From positions 62,001 through 126,000 of the forward strand of contig NZ_JBHRXI010000016.1 of NCBI RefSeq assembly GCF_042648365.1: a DNA stretch of 64,000 nucleotides, read 5' to 3'. This document shows positions 16,689 to 24,877 of this stretch, in pieces. The DNA is from Lutimaribacter_A marinistellae (GTDB lineage: Bacteria; Pseudomonadota; Alphaproteobacteria; Rhodobacterales; Rhodobacteraceae). Numbering within the stretch: the first letter of the stretch is position 1; each line of letters opens with the position of its first letter. Below the pieces are notes generated by a model. The model was given only the letters and a program-made list of their open reading frames with translations, did not search any database and was not told the DNA's origin. Position numbers and translations under genes: made by a program.

Positions 16689-17636
16689 TTACAGGTCCAG
16701 CTTCAGCCGGGGTGTTTTCGCCCGACTGACACAGATTTGCATGATTTTGCCGCTTGCGCGCTCGTCCTCGGACAGAACGACATCGCGATGGTCGGGGATA
16801 CCTTCCAGAACATCGGTCTGGCAGATGCCGCAATCGCCGCGCTGGCAATCATAGATCAGGTCTTGCCCGGCCTCTTCCAGCGCCTCAATGATCGTCTTGT
16901 CGGCAGGCACCACGATCACCTCGCCCGTCGAGGCGATCTCGACCTCGAATGCCGTGTCGCCTGCCCCGCCAGCGCTGGCGTTATCGAACAGTTCGACATG
17001 CACACGGTCCATGGGCACGCCAGCGGCCTCGGCCTTGGCCCGCGCCGCGTCGATCAGACCGCGCGGACCGCAGATGTAGAAATGGCGTTCTTCCACCCCG
17101 GCGATCAGGGCATCCAAATCGAGCGCGGTTTCATCATCGTCGCAATGGACGTGAAGGCTCTCGCCGTACCGTTCGGCCAGTTCGGCGCCATAGGCCATCA
17201 GCCTGCGGGACCGCACGGCATAATGCAGTTCGACCGGCACGCCCGCCGCCTGCAGCGCGGAGGTCATGGAAATGATCGGCGTGATCCCGATACCGCCCGC
17301 CAGCATCACGGCAGGCGCACCGGGGGTTACGGGAAAATCGCATTTCGGCCGGGTGGCCGTGACCTCGTCGCCAACGTGTAATTCATGCATGAAACGCGAC
17401 CCGCCGGTGCTTTCGGGTTCCAATTGTACGGCAACCCGAATGTCCTTGGGCTGGTCCGGCACCGGATCGAAGGAGATCAACGAGTAGGCGCGATCTCCAC
17501 CATCGGCCAACTTGAACCGCATATGCGCCCCGGCCTGCCAACCGCTGATGGTGCCTGTCACGGGCTCAAAACAAAGCTCGGCAATGCGCTCGGTCAGGGC
17601 GCGCTTTCCAACCAGTTTCAGACGCAGATCGCTCAC
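16689..17636 (-). CDS. Rieske oxygenase reductase, FNR-type with C-terminal [2Fe-2S] ferredoxin domain
   Basis: Electron-transfer component (315 aa) with FNR-like flavin domain (RAYSL, about residues 49-53), NAD domain (AGGIGITPI) and a C-terminal plant-type ferredoxin with C264, C269, C272 and C302. This domain order matches phthalate/vanillate-type reductases, here presumably serving the adjacent dioxygenase. Translation starts at GTG (17636), with GGGAGG six bases upstream. As first gene of the leftward operon it sits immediately behind the palindromic operator at 17660-17675. Confidence 0.92.
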   Translation of the reverse strand: MSDLRLKLVGKRALTERIAELCFEPVTGTISGWQAGAHMRFKLADGGDRAYSLISFDPVPDQPKDIRVAVQLEPESTGGSRFMHELHVGDEVTATRPKCDFPVTPGAPAVMLAGGIGITPIISMTSALQAAGVPVELHYAVRSRRLMAYGAELAERYGESLHVHCDDDETALDLDALIAGVEERHFYICGPRGLIDAARAKAEAAGVPMDRVHVELFDNASAGGAGDTAFEVEIASTGEVIVVPADKTIIEALEEAGQDLIYDCQRGDCGICQTDVLEGIPDHRDVVLSEDERASGKIMQICVSRAKTPRLKLDL

Positions 17637-17659
17637 GATGTTCCTCCCTTTCGCAAGAA

Positions 17660-17675
17660 GTATGAAATTTCATAC
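17660..17675. promoter_or_regulatory. Perfect 16-bp palindrome, probable MarR operator of the catabolic operon
   Basis: GTATGAAATTTCATAC is perfectly self-complementary and lies 24 bp upstream of the operon's GTG start, in the region between the operon and the divergent MarR gene. Its size suits a winged-helix dimer. A 12/16 match (18392-18407) precedes the TRAP binding-protein gene on the other side of marR. Confidence 0.65.
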
Positions 17676-17825
17676 ATTATTGGTCAAGAGGTTTTCGCGC
17701 CCTCCTCCGACGTGCCATCATTGACTTTCCCGCGCCCAGACCGCTTTTTGATAAGCCAGTTTCGAGGAGACACCGCGGTGAACAGGCCGGAGCCACCGAA
17801 CATGACGAATGCAGGGGAAGAGGAC

Positions 17826-18314
17826 ATGAGCTCCGGCGATTTCGTCAATGATTACCTGCTCTACCTGCTGGCTGCCGCCAGTGAGGCTGCCTCGGCGCAA
17901 TTTCACGCGCATGTCCGCGAACAGGGCGTGCGCGTGCCTGAATGGCGGATCCTGGCCTGCCTGCACGATCAGGATGGCCAGATGGTGACGCGGCTGGCCG
18001 GATATGCCTTAATCGAACAATCCCGGCTGACCAAGATCATCGCCCAGATGGAGGATCGCGGCCTTGTCACCCGTCGCGGTGATTCGAAGGACCGCCGACG
18101 CGTCCGGGTCTTCTTGACGCCTGCGGGCCGAGAGCTTGCCGACCGCTTGGTGGCAGACGCGAGGCATCATGAGGCAGACCTTTTGCAGAGACTGCGCGGC
18201 AGTGATGGTGCGCGAATCAAGCCTGCCCTGCGCGCCATTCTACAGAACCTCTCGCAGGCCGATCCGGCCGAACAGCAAAAAATGCCCGCCACGGTGGCAA
18301 CCGACCCGTCCTGA
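17826..18314 (+). CDS. MarR family transcriptional regulator
   Basis: Winged-helix repressor of 162 aa, divergent from the dioxygenase operon. The recognition region runs VPEWRILACLHDQDGQMVTRLA...QSRLTKIIAQMEDRGLVTRRGDSKDRRRVRVFLTPAGREL, textbook MarR. The ATG at 17826 follows GGGGAAGAGG; an ATG at 17802 or GTG at 17778 would add 8 or 16 residues. It likely represses the catabolic operon and the TRAP gene through the palindromes at 17660 and 18392, with an aromatic or CoA-ester ligand relieving repression. The ligand is inference. Confidence 0.9.
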   Translation: MSSGDFVNDYLLYLLAAASEAASAQFHAHVREQGVRVPEWRILACLHDQDGQMVTRLAGYALIEQSRLTKIIAQMEDRGLVTRRGDSKDRRRVRVFLTPAGRELADRLVADARHHEADLLQRLRGSDGARIKPALRAILQNLSQADPAEQQKMPATVATDPS

Positions 18315-18391
18315 CAGGCTCCGGCGCGATTTCACCGCTTTCTCTTCGGATCGAATGCAAAAGGTGGTTCACAAGCGGCCAAATTTGTGAA

Positions 18392-18407
18392 TCATGAAAT
18401 TGCATAT
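18392..18407. promoter_or_regulatory. Imperfect copy of the MarR palindrome before the TRAP gene
   Basis: TCATGAAATTGCATAT matches the palindrome at 17660-17675 in 12 of 16 positions, including ATGAAATT and CATA. It ends 46 bp before the dctP start, in promoter position. Confidence 0.5.
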
Positions 18408-18453
18408 AAATTCGGCCGGGAGACCGACCGGGTTTCATCAGGGAGGATAACCG

Positions 18454-19470
18454 ATGACATTCGCAAGATTGATGGCGACAACGGCTGCGGCGCTCTGTGC
18501 CGGCACCGTGGCGTTTGCCGCTGAAACTCTGACCATCTCCAGCTGGCTGCCACCCAGCCACCCGATCAATACCGAGATGCTCGAAGGGTTGATCGCCGAC
18601 ATGGAAGAAGCGACAGGAGGCGAAGTCACCGCCGAGATCAAGATGGGTCTTGCCCCGCCGCCGGCGCAGATGGACATGATCATGGATCAGGCCGCCGATA
18701 TCAGCATCATCTTTCACGGCTACCAGCCCGGCCGGTTCGTGGGCACCAAACTGATTGAGCTGCCCGGTTTCGACGGCAATGCCGAACAGGCAAGCGTCGC
18801 CTATTGGCGCGTCTTCAAGGAACATCTGGAGGCGCTCGACGAGCATCGCGGCGTCAAGGTCATCGGCCTGAGCACGCATGGCCCGGCGCAGGTCCATTCC
18901 AACCAGGAGGTATCGTCGCTCGACGCCCTGGACGGGCTCAAGACGAGACTGCCGGGCGGTGTCGCCGCCGATGTCGGGGCCGAGCTTGGCATGATCGGCA
19001 TCCAGGTGCCCGCGCCGAAGGTTTATGAGACGCTCGACTCCGGCGCGGCCGACGCCGTCACCATGAATATGGGCGAACGCATCAGCTTCAAGCTCAACGA
19101 AGTCGCCAAGAACGTCTATGAGATGCCCGGCGGACTTTATCGCGGGTCGTTTGCGGTCATCATGAACGAGGACGTGTTCGACAGCCTGCCCGCAGAGGCG
19201 CAGACCGCGCTCGAGGAACAGGTGTTCGGCGAGCCGTTCAGCCGCAAGATGGGCCAAGTCTGGGATGCCAGCGACGAGCGCGCGCGCAAGGCGACGATGG
19301 AAGCGGGCGACAACGTGATCGTGACCGCGCCCGAAGCCGATCAGCAGCGCTTTGCCGAAATCTCGAAAATGGTGCAGGAAAAGGTTCTGAAAGAGCTTGA
19401 AGACGCCGGCATCGACGCGCAGGCCGCGCACAAGATGGTGCAGGACGAAATGAGCGCCGCGGGCAGCTGA
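18454..19470 (+). CDS. TRAP transporter solute-binding protein, DctP family (orphan)
   Basis: Periplasmic solute receptor of 338 aa. Residues 1-22 are a signal peptide (AALCAGTVAFAAE) and the mature part has DctP features such as WLPPSHPINTEMLEGL, MGLAPPPAQMDMI, LKTRLPGG and ADAVTMNMGER. A good GGGAGG precedes the ATG. Genes for the DctQ and DctM membrane subunits are not adjacent, so it must use partners encoded elsewhere. Its position behind the MarR gene, with a matching operator half-palindrome, suggests it captures the substrate of the dioxygenase operon. Confidence 0.9.
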   Translation: MTFARLMATTAAALCAGTVAFAAETLTISSWLPPSHPINTEMLEGLIADMEEATGGEVTAEIKMGLAPPPAQMDMIMDQAADISIIFHGYQPGRFVGTKLIELPGFDGNAEQASVAYWRVFKEHLEALDEHRGVKVIGLSTHGPAQVHSNQEVSSLDALDGLKTRLPGGVAADVGAELGMIGIQVPAPKVYETLDSGAADAVTMNMGERISFKLNEVAKNVYEMPGGLYRGSFAVIMNEDVFDSLPAEAQTALEEQVFGEPFSRKMGQVWDASDERARKATMEAGDNVIVTAPEADQQRFAEISKMVQEKVLKELEDAGIDAQAAHKMVQDEMSAAGS

Positions 19471-19521
19471 GCCCGACGCCACTGCGGTCGGGGCGCAGGT
19501 CCCGACCGCGATGCTGCGCCC

Positions 19522-20841
19522 TTATCGCCCGATCACGATATCCGCGCAGAGCCCGCCCAACCGTCCGCTTTCGCCCAGCCTCAACGCGCCGCCATGCGCC
19601 CGCGCGGTATCTGCGACAATGGCCAGACCCAGCCCCACACCGCTGCCCCTGTTCTGGTTCCGTGCAGGATCAAGCCGTGAGAAAGGTTTCACCGCCTCCG
19701 TTCGTTGATCGGCAGGGATGCCGGGCCCGTCATCCTCGACCCGGATCCGGAGAAAGCGTGGCGTCAGCGCAAGGCTGACCTCGGCCCGATTGCCATAGCG
19801 CACAGCATTGCCGATCAGGTTCTCGACCGCGCGGCGAATATCCAGGGGTCTCAGCATCATTTCACCTTCACCCTCGGAGTCGACCAGCTCGACCGCATGG
19901 CCAGCCCGCTGCGCATCTGCCACGGCCTGCGTGACGAGTGCGACAGGATCCACCCGTTCCGGCACGCCCTCGGACGCATTCCGCGCGAAATCGAGGAAGG
20001 CATCGAGAAGCCCCTGCATCTCGTCCACGTCCTGCAGCAGCGGGGCGGCTTCGTCCTCGTCCATCATCGCCAATGTCAACCGCATGCGCGTCAGCGGGGT
20101 GCGCATGTCGTGGCTAACCCCCGACAGCATCAGCGTGCGCTGTTCGATCTGGCGTTCAATCCGGTTTCGCATATCCAGGAACGCATGCCCCGCAACACGC
20201 ACCTCGGTCGCACCGGACGGGGTGTAGGGAACCGCGTTGCCATGCCCGAACGCATCGGCCGCAGCCGCCAGCCGCATGATGGGGCGCAACTGGTTGCGCA
20301 TGTAAAGAAACGAGATCCACGTCATCAGGACGGCAAAGAACAGCATCGTCACGATCAACTGGTGCGGCGCCGCAGGCGACAGGCGCCGCCGGTCGAAAAG
20401 CAATTCGACCGGCCCCAGCCCGGTCGTGACATAGATCGTGGCCTCACGCGTGTTTTCCAGCACGACCGCCCGCGTCGCAGGCAGCGACTCGTGCAGAGTT
20501 TCGATCACCACATGCCCGGTGTAATCGACGCGGCTTCTGCGGTCCTCGGCCGGAACACGATCCGCATCCACGAACCGCACCCGGATCTGCAATGCGCCCA
20601 GCAATGGCCGGGCGCGGGCAATGAACTCCTGCTGCGTTTCCGCGCGCTCCGCGACGCTCGCGATCAACTGCAGTTCGCGGATCACGGTCAGCGTCATCTG
20701 CTTGGTCACATCCTCCAGATGCCGTTGCAGAAAGGCGACGCTCACGGCCAGAAGCACCACGATCATCGGGACCGCCAGGATCAGCGCCGCCCGTGCGTAA
20801 AGGCTGCGCGGCATATATCGTTTGAGCCACCGGAAGAACAT
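19522..20841 (-). CDS. EnvZ-like sensor histidine kinase
   Basis: Membrane histidine kinase of 439 aa: transmembrane segments at about 15-37 and 160-180 flank a ~120-residue periplasmic sensor, followed by HAMP. The phosphoacceptor is H244 in SHDMRTPLTR, with N-box NLIGNAVRYG, G1 DDGPGIP and G2 GSGVGLGLAIV. The DMRTP form of the H-box is typical of the EnvZ/OmpR branch. No response regulator is encoded in the window next to it; the divergent neighbour is an MBL hydrolase 41 bp away. Stimulus unknown. Confidence 0.92.
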   Translation of the reverse strand: MFFRWLKRYMPRSLYARAALILAVPMIVVLLAVSVAFLQRHLEDVTKQMTLTVIRELQLIASVAERAETQQEFIARARPLLGALQIRVRFVDADRVPAEDRRSRVDYTGHVVIETLHESLPATRAVVLENTREATIYVTTGLGPVELLFDRRRLSPAAPHQLIVTMLFFAVLMTWISFLYMRNQLRPIMRLAAAADAFGHGNAVPYTPSGATEVRVAGHAFLDMRNRIERQIEQRTLMLSGVSHDMRTPLTRMRLTLAMMDEDEAAPLLQDVDEMQGLLDAFLDFARNASEGVPERVDPVALVTQAVADAQRAGHAVELVDSEGEGEMMLRPLDIRRAVENLIGNAVRYGNRAEVSLALTPRFLRIRVEDDGPGIPADQRTEAVKPFSRLDPARNQNRGSGVGLGLAIVADTARAHGGALRLGESGRLGGLCADIVIGR

Positions 20842-20882
20842 GCGCTAAGCCTAGCGGGCTGCAGACAGGAGAGGAAGCGAGC

Positions 20883-21797
20883 ATGTTGCCACCCGACGAT
20901 TTCGACCCCACACCGGGAGAGCCGATCGCGCTTGCCCCCGGTCTGCGCCGCATCCTTGCGCCGAACCCCTCCCCCATGACTTATCGCGGCACCAACACCT
21001 ATCTGTTGGGCGAAACCGATCTTGCCGTGATCGACCCAGGCCCCGCCAGCCCCGACCACCTCGAGGCGATACTGGCCGCGCTCGGCCCGGATCAGCGCAT
21101 CAGCCATATCGTCGTCACCCACAGCCATGTCGACCATTCCCCGCTCGCCCGTCCCTTGGCCGAGCGCACCGACGCGCCGATATACGCATTCGGCGGGTCC
21201 GAGGCCGGCCGCAGCGCCGTCATGCAGCAACTGGCCGCCAAGGGGCTCGCCGGTGGCGGTGAAGGTATCGATACCGCCTTTGCCCCCGATATCGCGGTGG
21301 GAGATGGAGACCTTATCGAGGGCGCGGGCTGGACACTGGAAGTGATCCACACGCCGGGCCATCTCGGCAATCACATCGCGCTCGGCTGGGGGCGGCACTG
21401 TTTCACCGCTGATCACGTCATGGGCTGGGCAAGCTCGCTGGTTTCACCTCCCGACGGTGACCTGACCGATTTCATGGCTGCCTGCCGCCGCCTGCGAGCG
21501 CGCGATTGGGACGTGTTTCACCCCGGCCACGGTGCCCAGATCGATGATCCCGGCGGACGCCTCGACTGGCTTATCGAACATCGCGAGGCGCGCGAGGCCC
21601 AGATCCGCAGCGCGCTGGCCGCCGCCTCCGACACCGCCGAGGGGTTGGCGGGCCGAATCTACACCGACACGCCCGCGGCCCTCCTGCCCGCCGCGACGCG
21701 CAACGTGTTCGCACATCTGGTCGATCTGCACGGGCGAAACGTCGTTACGGCCGATCCGAAACTGGCGGTTGACGCGGTCTTTCACGATGCCGGCTAG
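20883..21797 (+). CDS. MBL-fold metallo-hydrolase, LACTB2-like
   Basis: A 304-aa metallo-beta-lactamase-fold hydrolase with the metal motif TH80SH82VD84H85, a later IHTPGHLGNH and FTADHVMG, and a C-terminal winged-helix-like tail (PAATRNVFAHLVDLHGRN) that is typical of the LACTB2/glyoxalase II-like subgroup. LACTB2 relatives are reported as thioester hydrolases or RNA endonucleases, so the substrate is open. It is divergent from the histidine kinase and stands alone before tRNA-Asn. Confidence 0.87.
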   Translation: MLPPDDFDPTPGEPIALAPGLRRILAPNPSPMTYRGTNTYLLGETDLAVIDPGPASPDHLEAILAALGPDQRISHIVVTHSHVDHSPLARPLAERTDAPIYAFGGSEAGRSAVMQQLAAKGLAGGGEGIDTAFAPDIAVGDGDLIEGAGWTLEVIHTPGHLGNHIALGWGRHCFTADHVMGWASSLVSPPDGDLTDFMAACRRLRARDWDVFHPGHGAQIDDPGGRLDWLIEHREAREAQIRSALAAASDTAEGLAGRIYTDTPAALLPAATRNVFAHLVDLHGRNVVTADPKLAVDAVFHDAG

Positions 21798-21864
21798 AAC
21801 CGCTTCCAAGGAGTGAATTTCCGCTGGACGCCCTGAATCGGGATTGCTATACGACGCGAACCGT

Positions 21865-21939
21865 TCCGGCGTAGCTCAGCGGTAGAGCAGTTGACTGTTA
21901 ATCAATTGGTCGTAGGTTCGATCCCTACCGCCGGAGCCA
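21865..21939 (+). tRNA. tRNA-Asn (anticodon GTT)
   Basis: A 75-nt cloverleaf with encoded CCA. The acceptor arms TCCGGCG and CGCCGGA pair fully, the D-arm contains GCTCAGCGGTAGAGC, the anticodon loop is CTGTTAA (anticodon GTT) and the T-arm is GTAGGTTCGATCCCTAC. Confidence 0.97.
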
Positions 21940-21947
21940 AAGAATAC

Positions 21948-21979
21948 AAGGGCTTAGCGATGGTTCGCTAGGCCCTTTT
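21948..21979 (+). terminator. Intrinsic terminator after tRNA-Asn
   Basis: AAGGGCTTAGCGA and TCGCTAGGCCCTT pair around TGGT with one mismatch, followed by further T residues, 9 bp past the tRNA. Confidence 0.8.
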
Positions 21980-22148
21980 GCTTTTGACCCTGCCCCTTTC
22001 CATACTCTCTGTGGGCTGATCCAACCGCCCGCAACCCTGCGATGCCGGAACGCAACGTGGCTTGGCGCGTTGCACTCCCGACGGCAGGCGAAACGTGGTC
22101 CGGGTGGACCGTGCATTCGCCGCCCTACCCTGCAGATCGGAGAAACAG

Positions 22149-22946
22149 ATGACTCGCTTGTTGCTTATCGTCGCCTTCGTCGCACTTGTCGGGATTGGCG
22201 TGTTTTACGCGCTGGACGAAACGGCCACGACAACCGCCGAGACCGACACGACCACCGAAACCCTTTCGAGCGACCTTGCCGAGGCCGTGGACAACGCGGC
22301 CACCGAAATCGGTGAAGCCACCGCCGAAACCGAGCAGGCCGCCGAAAGCGTCGCCGCCGAGGCGGAGCGCAACGCCGAAGAAATCGCCGCAGCTTCGGAA
22401 CGTGCCGCCGAACAAGCCGCCGCCGAGATCGAGAACGCTGCCACGCAGGCCGAAGAAAGCGCTGAACGCGTCGCGTCAGAGACCGAGCAGGCAGCGCAGA
22501 ACTCCCTCGAGGCCGCCGAGAACGCAACGGAGCGCGCCGCCCAGCAAGGGCGTGAAGCACTGGCCGAGACCGAAACCGCGCTCAACGATGCCGCCGATGA
22601 AATTGCCGCAGAGACGAATTCGCTCGCGTCGATCCTCGAAAATGACGGGTCCGAACCCGCAGCCGGTGCAGTCGAAAACGAGACGCAACCCTCCACCGAT
22701 GTCCAGTCAGATGCGGTTCCCGCCACCGAAGACGCGGATGGCGGCGCGTTGCTGCAGGCCTTTCGCCAAGAAGACCTGCTGACGGTCCAAGGTTTCGATT
22801 TTGATCGCATGGCCAACGCGGTGGAGCGCAGCAGCCTTGCCGACGAGACGAAAGAGGAGGTCATGAGCGTGTTGCGCGATATCCGCGAGAACCCCGGCAC
22901 CTTCCTCGACAAGTCCGCCGAACTGCGCGAGATCCTGTCGAACTGA
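22149..22946 (+). CDS. Membrane-anchored Ala/Glu-rich coiled-coil protein
   Basis: A 265-residue protein with an N-terminal hydrophobic segment (residues 4-20, LLLIVAFVALVGIGVFY) that is either an uncleaved anchor or a signal. A long low-complexity helix follows (about 40-170), built from Ala, Glu, Thr and Asn in apolipoprotein- or LEA-like 11-residue-type repeats. The C-terminal ~65 residues are more ordered (LLQAFRQEDLLTVQGFDFDRMANAVERSSL...). I cannot assign a family. A periplasmic spacer or envelope-stress role is possible from topology only. CGGAG precedes the ATG and a strong terminator follows. Confidence 0.8.
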   Translation: MTRLLLIVAFVALVGIGVFYALDETATTTAETDTTTETLSSDLAEAVDNAATEIGEATAETEQAAESVAAEAERNAEEIAAASERAAEQAAAEIENAATQAEESAERVASETEQAAQNSLEAAENATERAAQQGREALAETETALNDAADEIAAETNSLASILENDGSEPAAGAVENETQPSTDVQSDAVPATEDADGGALLQAFRQEDLLTVQGFDFDRMANAVERSSLADETKEEVMSVLRDIRENPGTFLDKSAELREILSN

Positions 22947-22969
22947 CCACACCATCAGAACGGACACAG

Positions 22970-22994
22970 GGCCGCCCTCTCGGGGCGGCCTTTT
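22970..22994 (+). terminator. Intrinsic terminator
   Basis: GGCCGCCC and GGGCGGCC form an 8-bp stem followed by TTTT, 24 bp after the coiled-coil protein stop. Confidence 0.88.
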
Positions 22995-23043
22995 GCTGTG
23001 CGGAAGGTTGTTCCGCTACGTCAGCTTGCAACCGAATTGACAG

Positions 23044-23059
23044 CATACCGAGCAGTATG
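23044..23059. promoter_or_regulatory. Inverted repeat CATAC-N6-GTATG, probable TetR operator
   Basis: CATAC (23044-23048) and GTATG (23055-23059) are symmetric around a 6-bp spacer. They lie just after a TTGACA box (23037-23042) and 28 bp before the GTG start of the TetR gene, where an autoregulatory site would be expected. Confidence 0.5.
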
Positions 23060-23087
23060 TTTGCCTCGGCTCATCTGAAATGACTGC

Positions 23088-23765
23088 GTGACGCCCGTGA
23101 CCCAAACCGCCACAGCGACCCGGACCGACCGCTACGATGAGCTGCTCGATGCGGCTGCCGAGTGCTTTCGCACACGCGGGTTCTCGGCCACCTCCATCGA
23201 CACCGTCGCTCGGCATCTCGGTGCCACCAAGGGCCGCGTCTACCACTATTTCCCCTCCAAGATGGATCTGTTCGACGCGGTGCGCGACAGGGCGATGGAT
23301 ATCGTCTTCGAGGCCATCGAACCGGGGCGCGCCGCCTCGGGCACCGCGGCGCAGCGCATGGCCGAAATGGCGCGGGGCCACGCGCGCGCGATGTTCCACC
23401 ATCACCCCTACATGCAGGTCCTGATGGACGGGTTGCAGATGCATCGCTACTCGACCACCACGGATTTCCAGCGCGAAACCCTCGCCCGTCACCTGCAGCG
23501 CCGCGACGCCTACGAAAAACTGTTCCACGACGTGATCGAACAAGGCCTTGCCGATGGCAGCTTTACCACGGGTGAAAGCCTTGCGCTGACCATCCAGACC
23601 TTCTTCAGCGCGCTCAACGGCCCGGTCTTCTGGTATCGCGCGCGCCCCGATGACAGCCCGGCCAAGCTCGACCGCCTGGCCGAAGACGTGGTCCGCTTTG
23701 CCCTGCGCGGGCTCGGCGTGACCCAGATGCCCACCCCTGCCCCACGCTCCAAGGAAACAGCATGA
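23088..23765 (+). CDS. TetR/AcrR family transcriptional regulator
   Basis: A 225-aa repressor with the N-terminal helix-turn-helix LLDAAAECFRTRGFSATSIDTVARHLGATKGRVYHYFPSKMDLF and an all-helical ligand domain. The start is uncertain: GTG at 23088 is the first in-frame start, and another GTG follows at 23097; an ATG at 23080 is in another frame. The stop overlaps the oxidoreductase start by ATGA, so the regulator is the first gene of the transport operon it probably controls. Similar regulators respond to acyl-CoAs; here that is inference from the acyl-CoA synthetase downstream. Confidence 0.88.
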   Translation: MTPVTQTATATRTDRYDELLDAAAECFRTRGFSATSIDTVARHLGATKGRVYHYFPSKMDLFDAVRDRAMDIVFEAIEPGRAASGTAAQRMAEMARGHARAMFHHHPYMQVLMDGLQMHRYSTTTDFQRETLARHLQRRDAYEKLFHDVIEQGLADGSFTTGESLALTIQTFFSALNGPVFWYRARPDDSPAKLDRLAEDVVRFALRGLGVTQMPTPAPRSKETA

Positions 23766-24790
23766 CCGACCTGCCCAAAACGATGTTTGCCGTACTCCAG
23801 ACCGGCGACGGATATTCCGGCAAGGCGACCGGCCCGGCGATCGAGGATGCTGCCGACTGGCTGGAAGCGGCCGAGATCGACGTGCCCACTCCGGGCGACG
23901 GCGAGGTGCTGATCCGCGTACGCATGGCCTCGGTCAACCCGTCCGACCTTCACTTTATCAAAGGCGAATACGGCCAGCCGCGCGTCAAGGGTGCCCCGGC
24001 GGGTTTCGAGGGCTGCGGTGACGTGGTCGCTGCCGGCGCCGGTGCCGAGGGGCTGGTCGGTCAGCGCGTGGCCTTCGTGGCCTCCGGCTCGGGCGTCTGG
24101 GCGGAATACGCCATGACACAGGCCCAGATGTGCATCCCGTTGCGCCCTGACATCAGCGACGAGGATGGTGCGGCACAGATCGTCAACCCCATGACCGCGA
24201 TGGCCATGGTAGATATCGCCAAATCCGAGGGCGAGGCCTTCATCCTGTCCGCCGCGACCAGCCAGTTGGGCAAGCTGATGATTTCGCTGGGCCGCGACAT
24301 GGGCTTGAAACCCATTGCCCTCGTCCGTCGGGCCGAGACCGCGCCCACCCTGATGGAACTGGGCGCCGAAGAGGTGCTCGACGTCACAGGCGAGACATTC
24401 GCGATGCAGATGACAGAGGCCAGCCGGAAACTGAAACCCCGCGTCTTTCTCGACGCCGTCTCGGACCAGATATCGGAGACGGTCTTTACCCTGATGCCGA
24501 ACAAGGCACGCTGGATCACCTATGGCAAGCTGGGCGCAGACGAGCCCCGGCTGACGCAGATGGGCCAATTCATCTTCATGGGCAAACGGATCGAGGGGTT
24601 CTGGCTGACCGCCTGGATGATGTCGACCCCGCCCGCCGACCAGATGCGCGCCGTGCAAGAGGTTCAGGCACGTTTTGCCGACGGGCGCTGGCGCACCGAC
24701 GTTTCCACCCACCTTCCCCTTCGTGACGTTGTGTCAGGATTGGCCGCGGCGGTGAAGAAAACGGATGGAAAGGTGATGATCACGGCATAA
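23762..24790 (+). CDS. MDR-family NAD(P)-dependent oxidoreductase (quinone reductase-like)
   Basis: Medium-chain dehydrogenase/reductase of 342 aa with a GroES-like N-terminal domain (GEVLIRVRMASVNPSDLHFIKG...GFEGCGDVVAAG) and a Rossmann domain. The usual glycine motif is replaced by SAATSQLGKLMISLG. The structural zinc cysteines are absent, so it belongs to the zinc-independent quinone oxidoreductase/enoyl reductase branch. ATGA-coupled to the TetR gene and 87 bp upstream of the Liv permease genes. Substrate unknown. Confidence 0.85.
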   Translation: MTDLPKTMFAVLQTGDGYSGKATGPAIEDAADWLEAAEIDVPTPGDGEVLIRVRMASVNPSDLHFIKGEYGQPRVKGAPAGFEGCGDVVAAGAGAEGLVGQRVAFVASGSGVWAEYAMTQAQMCIPLRPDISDEDGAAQIVNPMTAMAMVDIAKSEGEAFILSAATSQLGKLMISLGRDMGLKPIALVRRAETAPTLMELGAEEVLDVTGETFAMQMTEASRKLKPRVFLDAVSDQISETVFTLMPNKARWITYGKLGADEPRLTQMGQFIFMGKRIEGFWLTAWMMSTPPADQMRAVQEVQARFADGRWRTDVSTHLPLRDVVSGLAAAVKKTDGKVMITA

Positions 24791-24877
24791 AGTCACTGCA
24801 GGCGTTCGCGGAAAAAGGAGGAGTTCCGCAGGCGCCGCACAAAAAAACAAGCGCGAAGACGCGCAAGGGAGGACAAT

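Noticed and set aside
23080..23090. ATG at 23080 as the TetR start
   Set aside because: It meets a stop after three codons and is in a different frame from the helix-turn-helix.
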